Below are positions 33,345 through 41,558 of a DNA stretch of 64,000 bases, in pieces (the first letter of the stretch is position 1; every line of letters starts with the position of its first letter). Under the pieces are notes generated by a model. It did not search any database. It saw only the letters and a program-made list of their open reading frames with translations, and was not told the origin of the DNA. A program made the position numbers and the translations under genes. The DNA comes from Amycolatopsis tolypomycina (lineage in GTDB: Bacteria; Actinomycetota; Actinomycetes; Mycobacteriales; Pseudonocardiaceae): NCBI RefSeq assembly GCF_900105945.1, contig NZ_FNSO01000004.1:7816001-7880000 (forward strand), read 5' to 3'.

Positions 33345-33540
33345 CAGGGTTCCGGCAAAGTTGTCCGAGCAGCCGCGCTGCTGGGCTCAGCCGGGCGTGG
33401 CAGCGGGTTCGAACGTCATGAAAGTGTCTTTCATGACGTCTGGCGCAGTGAACGAGTCGTTCACTGCATCGGCGACAGCTCCACCGGCCTTCGGCCACCC
33501 GGTGAAGGGTCACTCAGCGATCGACTTTGCCGGAACCCTG
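33345..33540. mobile_element. 196-bp MITE-like segment with ISAs1-type ends
   Basis: Begins cagggttccggcaaagttgt and ends with the inverse (cgactttgccggaaccctg), ends almost the same as those of the ISAs1-family element 11 bp to the right. No gene fits inside. It contains two hairpins of the recurrent palindrome family (around 33417-33436 and 33444-33466). The 11-bp flanks CCACCCTCCCG (33334-33344 and 33541-33551) look like a target duplication. Confidence 0.65.
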
Positions 33541-33551
33541 CCACCCTCCCG

Positions 33552-34865
33552 CAGGGGCCCGGCAAAGTTGTTTGTGCTGGTCATGTGGGGATTCCGTAGA
33601 GGGTGAGGGGCCGGGTGGCGTGGCGGGCTGTGTGGCGTAGGGCGGCTGCGATGTTGGTGCGGCCTGCTGCGCGGTAGGCGCTGATGGCGAGGTTGCGGAG
33701 GGTGGCCATGGCGCGGGGTGCGGTGCCGGTGCGGACGCGGGAGGCGTCTTCGCCGTAGGTGGTGTCGCGGACGCAGTGCAGCCGGTTCTCGATGCTCCAG
33801 TGCCCGCGCAGGAGAGTGGCGATGGTGGCGGGGCCGGCTTGGTCGGGGGTGAGGGGGGTGATGCCGTAAACGGTGTGATTTTCCCGTTTTCCGCTCACGC
33901 GGTCGGTGCGGTAGCGGGTGGTCTGGAAGACCTGTGCGGCGTGCGGGAAGTCGAGGTCGTCGGGGGCGGGCAGGGCTTCGGTGGTGCGTTGTTCGAGGCG
34001 TCCGTGCCCGATTCCGGTGCTGGTGTGGCGGGTGGCCTGGGGCCAGGGCAACGCCTGCAGCCGGGCGTGGAGGCGGTGCTGGTTTTCCTTGACGGTGAAC
34101 ACATAGTGCGCGTCGCGGTGGGTGAGGTAGCGGGCCAGGCCGCGGGTGGTGTGCAGTGCGTCGGCGGTGACCACGACGCCGGTGAGGTCGATGCCGTCGA
34201 GCAGGGGCTGCATCCAGGTGATCTCGCTTGTTCCCCTGGCCACGTTCTGCTGGGCCAGCACGATCGCGTCCTGGTGGGTCAGTGCGGAGAGCAGATGGAC
34301 CCCCGCTCCGCCGGTGCGGGCGAAGGTGCCGCGCAGTGATTTGCCGTCCACCGCGATCGCTGTTGGCGTGCGTTCCGATGGGCTGCCTGCGGTGGTGGTC
34401 GCGGTAATCCAGGCGCTGATCGCGGTGTCGAGGTCGTCGCCGTCGATGCTGGAGAGCACCCGTCGCACGGTGGCCTCGCCCGGGGCGACGTGCCGGTCAC
34501 GGCAGGGGTCGAACCGGGTGCCCAGCCGGGCCAGCACACGCTGTGGTGCATCCGCGGCCCACTCGCCGATTGCGGTGAACGACTGGGCTCCCGCGGCGAC
34601 CGCGGCGGCGGCCAGCGTCAGGATCGATTCCAGTGAATGCCGTATCCCGCGCCGCTTCCGTGGATCAGGCACCAGGACGAGATATTCCCGCAGGTCAGCG
34701 ACCTGGTCAAGGTCAGCGGCGGTGGCCAGCTGAGCCACCGCGGCAGGAATGGGAGAAGATGCAACAGCAGGCACGGCTCTCTCACAGATCATGGGCTTCG
34801 ACAACCACATGATCACCACCGAGAGCCGTGCCTGCCTGCAACGACACGACTTTGCCGGAACCCTG
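33552..34865 (-). mobile_element. ISAs1-family insertion sequence (about 1314 bp)
   Basis: Left end caggggcccggcaaagttgt, right end the inverse of cagggttccggcaaagtcgt; one transposase gene on the minus strand. It is flanked by CCACCCTCCCG (33541-33551 and 34867-34877), the same 11 bp that flanks the MITE-like segment. Ends agree with the transposase being complete, so the element may be functional. Confidence 0.8.
33581..34810 (-). CDS. ISAs1-family transposase
   Basis: A 409-residue transposase (ATG 34810; ATG 34792 is possible). The N-terminal H-repeat-type domain ([20 protein letters not shown]) precedes the DDE core: [13 protein letters not shown] (first Asp), [18 protein letters not shown] (second), and the C-terminal [24 protein letters not shown] (Glu region, split for length here). 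Length is normal for the family. The gene ends 29 bp inside the element's left end. Confidence 0.9.
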   Translation of the reverse strand: MWLSKPMICERAVPAVASSPIPAAVAQLATAADLDQVADLREYLVLVPDPRKRRGIRHSLESILTLAAAAVAAGAQSFTAIGEWAADAPQRVLARLGTRFDPCRDRHVAPGEATVRRVLSSIDGDDLDTAISAWITATTTAGSPSERTPTAIAVDGKSLRGTFARTGGAGVHLLSALTHQDAIVLAQQNVARGTSEITWMQPLLDGIDLTGVVVTADALHTTRGLARYLTHRDAHYVFTVKENQHRLHARLQALPWPQATRHTSTGIGHGRLEQRTTEALPAPDDLDFPHAAQVFQTTRYRTDRVSGKRENHTVYGITPLTPDQAGPATIATLLRGHWSIENRLHCVRDTTYGEDASRVRTGTAPRAMATLRNLAISAYRAAGRTNIAAALRHTARHATRPLTLYGIPT

Positions 34866-34936
34866 CCCACCCTCCCGAGGGCGTCCCTAGTCCAGGCTAC
34901 CGGCTCTGACCTGCAAAAACGCTCACTCCGGAAATC

Positions 34937-34964
34937 TGTGGACAACCCGAGCCGATGTGGATAA
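34937..34964. promoter_or_regulatory. pair of DnaA-box-like 9-mers
   Basis: TGTGGACAA (34937-34945) and TGTGGATAA (34956-34964) are the inverse forms of TTGTCCACA, the actinobacterial DnaA box, and TTATCCACA, the classical box. They lie 19 bp apart in the same orientation, immediately after the stop of the DivIVA-like gene. Confidence 0.45.
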
Positions 34965-35891
34965 CTAGGCCTTCGCCGGGGCCGAGGCCTTCGGTGCCGG
35001 GGCCGGCTTGCGGTCGCCGTTCGCCGCGGCGGCGGGCTTCTCGGCCGAAGCCGGACCCGAGCCCGAGCCCGAGCCCGCATCCTCCTCAGCAGGCGGCACC
35101 AGCAACCGCATGGCTTCCTTCACAGCCACATCCGTCGCAGCGATCCGCTCAGCCACCTTCGCCCGCAGGTCCAGCGCCAGCTTCCGGTTCTGATCCGCCG
35201 TAGCCTGGGAATCCCGAGCCGCCGCCAGCGCCGCCTCCGTCTCGCGCTTCTTCTGCGCGAACTCCTCCTCGAAGGCCTTCTTCCGCGCCGCCAGCTCCTC
35301 CGCCGCGACCCGGTCCGCCTCTTCACGCGCCGCCGCCGCCGCTGCCTCCGCCGCCGCGTCCGCTTCCTGGCGGGCCCGCTCGGCCGCCGCCGCCAGTTCG
35401 ACCCGCTTCGCGCCCGCCGCCGCGTTCAGCTTCTCGATCTCGGCCCGTGCCTCCGACAGCAGCCGCGCGCGCTCTTCCTCCGCGTCCTTCGCCAGCTTGT
35501 CGGCCGTGCGGCGGGTCTCGTGCGCGTACTTGTCCGCCTGGTCACGGGTCGACGCCGCGTCCGCCTCCGCCGCCGATCGCAGGTCCGCGATCTCCTCCTC
35601 GGCCAGCTGCATCATCATCCGGACGCGCTCGGCCATCGCGCCCGCGCCGGACGGGCTCGAGCTCATCCTGGCCAGTGCGGCCTTCGTCTCGGCCAGCTCC
35701 TTCTGCGCGTACGCGAGGGCCTTCGTCAGGTCCGCGGACGTCGCGACGGCGTCGTCGCGGTTGCGCGACGTCTCGCGCAGCTCCTTGGTCAGCTCGGCGA
35801 GACGCTCGTCGACCTGGCGCTGGTTGTAGCCGCGGACACCCACGGCGAACTGGGCGGTCTTCGGGGAGTGGGGCTTCTCAGGCGCGACCAT
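34965..35891 (-). CDS. DivIVA-domain-like coiled-coil protein
   Basis: A 308-residue, largely helical protein. The N-terminal motif [20 protein letters not shown] resembles the DivIVA membrane-binding start (F-V-R-GY-x2-xQVD). Residues 35-250 are a heptad-rich, Ala/Glu-rich coiled coil; the last 50 residues are a disordered Pro/Ala/Gly tail. Such proteins act in polar growth or cell-shape scaffolds of mycelial actinobacteria. It is not the main Wag31, which lies in the division cluster. The opposite strand has long open frames caused by the composition. Confidence 0.75.
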   Translation of the reverse strand: MVAPEKPHSPKTAQFAVGVRGYNQRQVDERLAELTKELRETSRNRDDAVATSADLTKALAYAQKELAETKAALARMSSSPSGAGAMAERVRMMMQLAEEEIADLRSAAEADAASTRDQADKYAHETRRTADKLAKDAEEERARLLSEARAEIEKLNAAAGAKRVELAAAAERARQEADAAAEAAAAAAREEADRVAAEELAARKKAFEEEFAQKKRETEAALAAARDSQATADQNRKLALDLRAKVAERIAATDVAVKEAMRLLVPPAEEDAGSGSGSGPASAEKPAAAANGDRKPAPAPKASAPAKA

Positions 35892-36006
35892 CGGGCCACC
35901 TTAATGAGCAAGGGTCCTTCGGGGCGTACCGCCAAAAGGATGCATCACGGATATTGGAACCCCCGGTGACGCATGGCATTCTGGGGCCCGACGCGAGGAG
36001 GCCACA

Positions 36007-37224
36007 GTGGACATACTCGCGGACATCGGTGCCCACTGGCCGGTCTACGCCAGCATGCCGCTGATCGCCGCCCTGATCGGCTACCTCACCAAGCGCGTCG
36101 CCATCGAGATGATGTTCCGCCCCCTGGAGTTCAAAGGCGTCAGACCCCTCGGCTGGCAGGGCGTCATCCCGGCGAACGCGCGGCGGATGGCCACCACGGC
36201 CGTCGATCTGCTCACCCGCAACCTCGTCGACCCGAAGGAGATCTTCAGCAGGCTCGATCCGGAAGAAATGGTCAAAGAGCTCGAACCACCGCTGCTGAAG
36301 GCCGTCGAAGAAGTCACGCGGGAGGTCATGGAGACCCACCAGCCGCGACTGTGGGAGATGCTGCCGGCGCGGGCGCAGCGGCTGCTCGTCGACCAGGTCC
36401 GCGCGCAGGCGCCCGCCGTCGTCAAGCGGCTGCTGCGGGACGTCTCCGCTAACATCGACGACGTCCTCGACGTCAACGACATGCTGATCGGCGCGATGGT
36501 CCGCGACAAGTCGCTCACCTGCCGGCTGATCCGCGAGGTCGCCGCGCCCGAGTTCAAGTTCATCGCGCGCTCGGGGATCTGGTTCGGGTTCGTCATCGGG
36601 CTGGTCCAGTTCGTCGCCTGGGCGCTGACGAAGCAACCGCTGATCATGCCGGTCTTCGGTTTCGTCACGGGCTTCGTCACGGACTGGCTCGCCCTCAAGA
36701 TGATCTTCTACCCGCGCGAACCACGCGGGTTCGGCTTCTTCCGCTGGCAGGGCATGTTCCAGAAGCGCCGCCAGGAGGTCGCCGCCGACTACGGGGCGCT
36801 GATCGCCGACGAGGTGCTCACCGTGCGGAACGTGATGGAGGCCGTGCTCACCGGGCCGCGCTCGGACAAGCTGTTCGCCATGGTCACCCGCGAGGTGCAG
36901 CGCACGATCGACGCGCAAGCCAGCATCGCCAAGCCGCTGGTCGCGCTCACCATCGGCGGCCGGCAGTACCAGGAGATGAAGCGCGCGGCAGCCGCCAAAG
37001 CGATCGAGTTCCTCCCCGAAACGGTGAAACACGTCGAGAGCTACGCCACCGGCGCGCTCGACGTCCGAAACACGATCGTCACGAAGATGCAGCAGCTGAC
37101 CCCGCTCGAGTTCGAGGGCATCCTGCGGCCGGCCTTCAAGCAGGACGAGTGGAAGCTCATCGCCGTCGGCGCGGTCATCGGTGGCCTGGTGGGTGAGCTC
37201 CAGGTGCTCCTCCTGCTGCACTGA
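36007..37224 (+). CDS. DUF445 membrane protein, copy 1
   Basis: A 405-residue protein of the YjiN/YheB-like DUF445 family: an N-terminal segment (MPLIAALIGYLTKRVAIEMMFRP, split here, residues 16-38), a long helical domain, central membrane region near residues 195-235 (GIWFGFVIGLVQFVAWAL; PVFGFVTGFVTDWLALKM) and a C-terminal helix (VIGGLVGELQVLLLL). It starts at GTG 36007 after GAGGAGGCC. A paralogue follows 200 bp later with the same orientation. Function is unknown. Confidence 0.85.
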   Translation: MDILADIGAHWPVYASMPLIAALIGYLTKRVAIEMMFRPLEFKGVRPLGWQGVIPANARRMATTAVDLLTRNLVDPKEIFSRLDPEEMVKELEPPLLKAVEEVTREVMETHQPRLWEMLPARAQRLLVDQVRAQAPAVVKRLLRDVSANIDDVLDVNDMLIGAMVRDKSLTCRLIREVAAPEFKFIARSGIWFGFVIGLVQFVAWALTKQPLIMPVFGFVTGFVTDWLALKMIFYPREPRGFGFFRWQGMFQKRRQEVAADYGALIADEVLTVRNVMEAVLTGPRSDKLFAMVTREVQRTIDAQASIAKPLVALTIGGRQYQEMKRAAAAKAIEFLPETVKHVESYATGALDVRNTIVTKMQQLTPLEFEGILRPAFKQDEWKLIAVGAVIGGLVGELQVLLLLH

Positions 37225-37260
37225 TCACGGGCAACGACTACGGCCGGGCGAGGACGTTTG

Positions 37261-37392
37261 ATGAACCTGGGCCGGTCGCTGGCCCGGCTGGGCGAGCCGG
37301 ACCAGGCCCGCGGCTGCTGGCGGCGCGCGCGGGACGTCTTCGAGGAACTCGGCGCCCCGCAGGCGGAGGAGGCTTCGGCGCTCGTCGGGTAG
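37261..37392 (+). pseudogene. remnant of a TPR protein C-terminus
   Basis: A 43-codon fragment in the gap between the DUF445 genes reads MNLGRSLARLGEPDQARGCW, then RRARDVFEELGAPQAEEASA and LVG stop. This is the typical last TPR unit of AfsR- or LuxR-type regulators (NLG-LARLG-P-A--W-RA---FEELGAPEA). No start region or rest of the gene is present, so it is a decayed scrap. Confidence 0.6.
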
Positions 37393-37432
37393 CCGGTACG
37401 GTTTCGATCTCGGGACCGCGAGGGAGGCCGGA

Positions 37433-38641
37433 ATGGACGCTGTCCTGCACGACCTCGCCCTGCACTGGCCGCTCTACGCCGCGATGCCCTTCGTCGCCGC
37501 GCTGATCGGGTACGTCACCAAGCGCGTGGCCATCGAAATGATGTTCCGGCCGCTCGAGTTCATCGGGATCCCGCCGCTGCTGGGGTGGCAGGGCGTCGTC
37601 CCGAAGCACGGCGGGCGGATGGCCGCCGTCGCGACCGAGCTGCTCACCGCGAACCTGCTCGACCTGCGGGAAGTGCTCGCGCGGATCGATCCGGTGATCA
37701 TCACCAGCGAGCTGGAACAGCCGCTGCTGAAGGCGGTCGACCACATCGCGCGCGAGGTGCTGGCCGAGCACCACCCGCGGCTGTGGGAGGTGCTGCCGAC
37801 GCTGGCGCAGGAGATGCTGGTCAAGCAGGTCCAGGCGTCGGCGCCGCGGCTGGTGCGGGAGTTCCTCGACGACGTCCGCGAGAACCTCGACGAGGTGCTC
37901 GACGTCCAGCACATGACCGTCCAGCGGCTCACGCGGGACAAGAAGCTGCTCGTGCGGCTGATCCGCGAGACGTCCCGGCCGGAAATGGCGTTCATCGCGC
38001 GGATGGGCATCTACTTCGGCTTCGGGCTCGGCCTGGTCCAGACGATCGTGTGGGCGGTCACGCGCGAGCCGTGGGTGCTGCCGGTCTTCGGCGGGGTGAT
38101 CGGGCTGTGCACCGACTGGCTGGCGATCAAGCTGATCTTCGTCCCGCGCGAGCCGGTGCGCGTGGGCCGGGTGATCTTCCAGGGCAAGTTCCAGCGCCGC
38201 CGGGCCGAGGTGGCGCGGCAGTACGGCGAGCTGATCGCGAACGAGGTCCTGACGGTCCAGAACCTGCTGGACGCCATCCTGCGCGGCCCCCGAGCGGACC
38301 GGCTGGCGGCGCGGGTGGAGCACCTCGTGTCGGAAACGGTCGACGCGCAGATGCCCCTGGCCTGGACCGTCGGCGGCACCCGTCTGAAGGAGATGAAGCA
38401 GGCCGCGGCGCGGAAGGCACTGGAGCACCTGCCGGACACGGCCCGGTACGCCGAGGGCTACCTCACCGAGGCGATGGACGTCGCGAAGGTGATCGAGCAG
38501 CGGATGCTGGCCCTGACACCCCTGGAGTTCGAGGGCCTGCTGCGGCCGGCGTTCCGGCAGGACGAGTGGAAGCTGATCGCCGTCGGCGGGGTGATCGGGT
38601 TCGTGGTGGGTGAGCTGCAGGTCCTGCTGATGCTCGGCTGA
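37433..38641 (+). CDS. DUF445 membrane protein, copy 2
   Basis: A 402-residue paralogue of the gene at 36007: same N-terminus (MPFVAALIGYVTKRVAIEMM), central membrane segments (GIYFGFGLGLVQTIVWAVTR; PVFGGVIGLCTDWLAIKL) and C-terminus (VIGFVVGELQVLLMLG). ATG 37433 follows GGGAGG. The two copies probably form a heteromeric or functionally divided pair. The gene ends just before the 38643-38730 repeat. Confidence 0.85.
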   Translation: MDAVLHDLALHWPLYAAMPFVAALIGYVTKRVAIEMMFRPLEFIGIPPLLGWQGVVPKHGGRMAAVATELLTANLLDLREVLARIDPVIITSELEQPLLKAVDHIAREVLAEHHPRLWEVLPTLAQEMLVKQVQASAPRLVREFLDDVRENLDEVLDVQHMTVQRLTRDKKLLVRLIRETSRPEMAFIARMGIYFGFGLGLVQTIVWAVTREPWVLPVFGGVIGLCTDWLAIKLIFVPREPVRVGRVIFQGKFQRRRAEVARQYGELIANEVLTVQNLLDAILRGPRADRLAARVEHLVSETVDAQMPLAWTVGGTRLKEMKQAAARKALEHLPDTARYAEGYLTEAMDVAKVIEQRMLALTPLEFEGLLRPAFRQDEWKLIAVGGVIGFVVGELQVLLMLG

Positions 38642-38642
38642 C

Positions 38643-38730
38643 AGCGCCCCAATGTGGCGTTGGTTGCGTCCAACGCACCCAATGTGGCGTTCGGTGCGTC
38701 CAACGCACCGAACGCCACATTGGGGCGCTT
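38643..38730. repeat. 88-bp palindromic repeat, copy 2 (CCAATGTGGCGTT family)
   Basis: Nearly identical to the block at 8435-8520: two tandem left arms and one right arm giving mutually exclusive hairpins. It fills the gap between the convergent DUF445 and metal-permease genes, 2 bp from one stop and 3 bp from the other, so it is probably a bidirectional terminator. Confidence 0.8.
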
Positions 38731-38733
38731 GAG

Positions 38734-39609
38734 TCAGGCCGCCGCGACGAGGGCCGGCTCCACCGTGCTCACCCTCGTCCGGCGGTCGCGCTGCCAGGCG
38801 ATCACCCGGCACACCACGTAGATCAGGAACGAAATCGCCGTCACGAACGCGCTCACCGGGAGCCCGGGTGCCAGTGACAGCACGATCCCGCCGATCGCCG
38901 ACACCTCGGCGAACACCACCGACAGCACCGTCGCCTTCCACGGGGACGCCGTCACGCGGGCGGCCGCCGCGGCCGGGGTCACCATCAGGGCCACCACCAG
39001 GAGCGAGCCGACCACCTTGACGCTCAACGCGGTCGAAATGCCCACCAAAAGGGCGAAAACCACGGTGAGGGTCTTCACCGGGACCCCGCGCGCCACGGCC
39101 ACGTTCCGGTCCACCGAAGCGAACAACAGCGGCCGGTACACCACCGCCAGCACCGCCAGCACCACCACCGACGACACCACGAACAACGTCAGGTTCGTCG
39201 AATCGATGGTGATGATCTGGCCCGTCAAGATCCCGAACTTGTTCCCGGACCGTCCTTTGTAGAACGACAGGAACAGCACGCCCATGCCGAGCCCGAAGGA
39301 CAGGATCACGCCGATCACCGAGTCGCGGTCGGCGTCGCGGGCGCCCAGGATGCCCAGCAGCAGCGCCGCCACCACCGCGCCGATCAGGGCGCCGTACTCG
39401 ACGCCGATCCCGAGCAGCAACGCCGCCGCGCCGCCGGTGAACGCCAGCTCCGACGTGCCGTGCACCGCGAACGACATCCGGCGCATCACGATCAGCGGGC
39501 CCAGCACGCCGGCCACCAGGCCGAGGATCGCGGCCGCCAGCAACGCCGTCTGGACGCCGTCGAGCTCGGTGATCAGCTCCCAGGTCTTGCCGAAGTCGAA
39601 CAGATCCAA
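38734..39609 (-). CDS. metal (Zn/Mn) ABC transporter permease
   Basis: A 291-residue membrane protein of the ABC-3 family with about eight hydrophobic helices (GPLIVMRRMSFAVHGTSELAF, cut here, marks the conserved N-terminal loop; SVKVVGSLLVVALMVTPAAAA is the conserved late block). It pairs with the ATPase and binding protein genes upstream in the same leftward operon, with 3 bp spacing to the ATPase. It probably imports zinc or manganese. Confidence 0.9.
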   Translation of the reverse strand: MDLFDFGKTWELITELDGVQTALLAAAILGLVAGVLGPLIVMRRMSFAVHGTSELAFTGGAAALLLGIGVEYGALIGAVVAALLLGILGARDADRDSVIGVILSFGLGMGVLFLSFYKGRSGNKFGILTGQIITIDSTNLTLFVVSSVVVLAVLAVVYRPLLFASVDRNVAVARGVPVKTLTVVFALLVGISTALSVKVVGSLLVVALMVTPAAAAARVTASPWKATVLSVVFAEVSAIGGIVLSLAPGLPVSAFVTAISFLIYVVCRVIAWQRDRRTRVSTVEPALVAAA

Positions 39610-39612
39610 GAC

Positions 39613-40458
39613 TCAGCCCACTTGCTCTTCGACGTCGTGTTCGTGGTGGTGCGGCTCGGCCTCGCACAACGCGCTCTGCGCGCCCGCGATGTGGATCTGG
39701 CCGCCGACCTTGAGCACCTCGACGCGGGTGCCGTACAGCTCCGACAACGTCTCCGTCGTCATGACCTCGTCGGGCTTGCCGATCCGGAACTGCCCGTTGA
39801 CCAGGTAGAGCACGCGGTCGACGAACGGCAGCACCGGGTTGATCTCGTGCGTCACGAACAGCACCGCGGTGCCCGACGACCGGCGGCGCCCGTCGATCAG
39901 CTCGCTGATCGCGCGCTGGTGGGCCAGGTCGAGGGACAGCAGCGGCTCGTCGCACAGCAGCACTTCGGGGTCGCCGACCAGGGCCTGCGCCACCCGCAGC
40001 CGCTGCTGCTCGCCGCCGGACAGCCTGCCGACCGGCTGCTTCGCGTACCGCGTGGCCCCGACGGCGGAAACAGCTTCGGAAACGAGCCGGCGCCGGGCCG
40101 CCATGCCCGGGAACCCGAACCCCCAGCGGTGCCCGTCGAGGCCCAGCCCGACCAGGTCGACACCCCGCAGCGTCAGCGCCTCGTCGATGGCGCGCTGCTG
40201 CGGGATGTACCCGACCCTGCGGTTCGCGCCGCCGGGGCGGCCGCCCGCGATCTCGACCGTGCCCGCCGACAGGTCCTGCATGCCGAGCAGCGCCTTGAGG
40301 AAGCTGCTCTTGCCGGAGCCGTTCGGGCCGAGCACGGCGAGGAACTCCCCCGGCTCGACGACGAGGTCCAGCCCCGACCAGAGGGTGCGGGGGCCGAACG
40401 CGAGCCCCGCCCCGCGGACCCGGACCGCGGGGCGTACGTCGTCGGATGCGGGTGACAT
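39613..40458 (-). CDS. metal (Zn/Mn) ABC transporter ATP-binding protein
   Basis: A 281-residue ATPase: Walker A LGPNGSGKSSF, Q-loop YIPQQR, signature LSGGEQQRLRVAQAL, Walker B VLLCDEPLLSLD and the switch His in VTHEIN. The C-terminus ends with a His/Glu-rich tail (ALCEAEPHHHEHDVEEQ) that could bind metal. It starts at ATG 40458, 2 bp from the binding-protein gene's end. Confidence 0.92.
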   Translation of the reverse strand: MSPASDDVRPAVRVRGAGLAFGPRTLWSGLDLVVEPGEFLAVLGPNGSGKSSFLKALLGMQDLSAGTVEIAGGRPGGANRRVGYIPQQRAIDEALTLRGVDLVGLGLDGHRWGFGFPGMAARRRLVSEAVSAVGATRYAKQPVGRLSGGEQQRLRVAQALVGDPEVLLCDEPLLSLDLAHQRAISELIDGRRRSSGTAVLFVTHEINPVLPFVDRVLYLVNGQFRIGKPDEVMTTETLSELYGTRVEVLKVGGQIHIAGAQSALCEAEPHHHEHDVEEQVG

Positions 40459-40460
40459 GG

Positions 40461-41372
40461 CTACTTCAACGCCCCAGCCAGCTCGTCGACTTCCCCGGTC
40501 ATCCAGCCAATGTAGTCCGTCACACCCGCGGGCAGCGTCTCGGTCACGCCGACCACGCCGATGCCGGCCTCCTTCGCCTGCTTGACGACGTCCTGGGTCA
40601 GCGGCGTCACGGTCTGCTCGTTGTTGATCAGCGCCTTGACCTGTTTGGTGGCGATGAGCTGCTTGTACTGGTTCACCGCGTCGGCCGGGACGTCGGTGTC
40701 GTTCTCCACCGCGTCCGAAAACGCCTTCGGCGTCGCGTCGGTGATCTTGGCGCTTTCCAGCAGGTAGTGCGCGACCGGCTCGGTGACGACGACCTTCGTA
40801 CCCGGGTGGGCGGCGCCGAGCTCTTCGAGCCGCTTCTCGAGCGCGTCGACCTTCGTCTTGAACGCGGTCGCGTTGTCGGCGAACTGCTGCTTCGACGCCG
40901 GCTGGAGCTCGCCGAGCTGCGCGGCGACCTGGTCGGCGATCTTGTCGACGCCCGGCAGGTCGTACCAGACGTGCTCGTTTTCGTCGCCGGTGGCGGCGAT
41001 GTCGTAGGCGACGAGCTTCTTGGCGCTGCCCGCCTGCTCGGTGAGCTTGCCGAAGAACTCGTCGTACCCACCGCCGTTGGACAGCAGCAGCTGCGCGCCC
41101 TTCGCCGCGAGGGCGTCGTCCGCCGTCGTTTCGTACGAGTGCGGGTCGGCCGACGGGTCGTGGATGATCGACTTGACCTCGACCTTGTCGCCACCGACGG
41201 CGCTGACCACGCTGCCCCAGACGTCGGTCGACGCGACGACCTTGATCTTGGCGTCGCTGCCCGCCTGCGCGCCGCCGCCGTCGGAGGACGTCCCGCCGGA
41301 GCACGCGGCCAGAGCGAGCATGGACAGAGCCGAAGCGGCGGCGAGCACGCTCCTGGTGCGACGAGAACTCAT
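40461..41372 (-). CDS. metal ABC transporter substrate-binding lipoprotein (ZnuA-like)
   Basis: A 303-residue cluster A-I binding protein: signal peptide with lipobox LALAACSG (Cys near 24), metal-ligand histidines in DPHSYETTADD, ENEHVWYDLPG and VTEPVAHYLLE, and an acidic ligand in ALINNEQTV. No long His-rich loop of classical ZnuA is present. It is the first gene of the leftward operon, with a candidate Zur site about 30 bp upstream. Zinc or manganese is likely. Confidence 0.9.
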   Translation of the reverse strand: MSSRRTRSVLAAASALSMLALAACSGGTSSDGGGAQAGSDAKIKVVASTDVWGSVVSAVGGDKVEVKSIIHDPSADPHSYETTADDALAAKGAQLLLSNGGGYDEFFGKLTEQAGSAKKLVAYDIAATGDENEHVWYDLPGVDKIADQVAAQLGELQPASKQQFADNATAFKTKVDALEKRLEELGAAHPGTKVVVTEPVAHYLLESAKITDATPKAFSDAVENDTDVPADAVNQYKQLIATKQVKALINNEQTVTPLTQDVVKQAKEAGIGVVGVTETLPAGVTDYIGWMTGEVDELAGALK

Positions 41373-41401
41373 CGAGGAACTCCTGAGAGGGACGCAGACG
41401 C

Positions 41402-41420
41402 TAATGGTAACCGTTGTCAG
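41402..41420. promoter_or_regulatory. candidate Zur-type operator
   Basis: The sequence taatggtaaccgttgtcag (on the other strand ctgacaacggttaccatta) is an imperfect palindrome resembling actinobacterial Zur boxes. It lies 30 bp before the start of the binding-protein gene, where a repressor would block transcription. Zinc repression is inferred, not shown. Confidence 0.45.
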
Positions 41421-41540
41421 ATTCACCTTACCCCATCCGGATGACTTTCTGGCCATGAGTTCCCGCTTTGGTGTATGCGTCTGCGCGCATGCGGATCGAG
41501 ACATCGACCACGCGGGGTGTCTCTTCAGGAAACCGATCTG

Positions 41541-41553
41541 AACCGTTACGGTT
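41541..41553. promoter_or_regulatory. palindrome before the LacI-type gene, candidate operator
   Basis: AACCGTTACGGTT is a perfect 6-bp inverted repeat with a 1-bp centre, ending 5 bp before the ATG of the LacI-family gene. LacI-family proteins usually bind such sites and regulate themselves. A further aaccgat 10 bp upstream is a half-site-like sequence. Confidence 0.5.
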
Positions 41554-41558
41554 TGCTG

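Noticed and set aside
37238..39955. Very long antisense open frame of about 900 codons over the DUF445 and metal-transporter genes
   Set aside because: A shadow of high-GC third-position bias; the real genes have motifs, starts and ribosome sites on the other frames.
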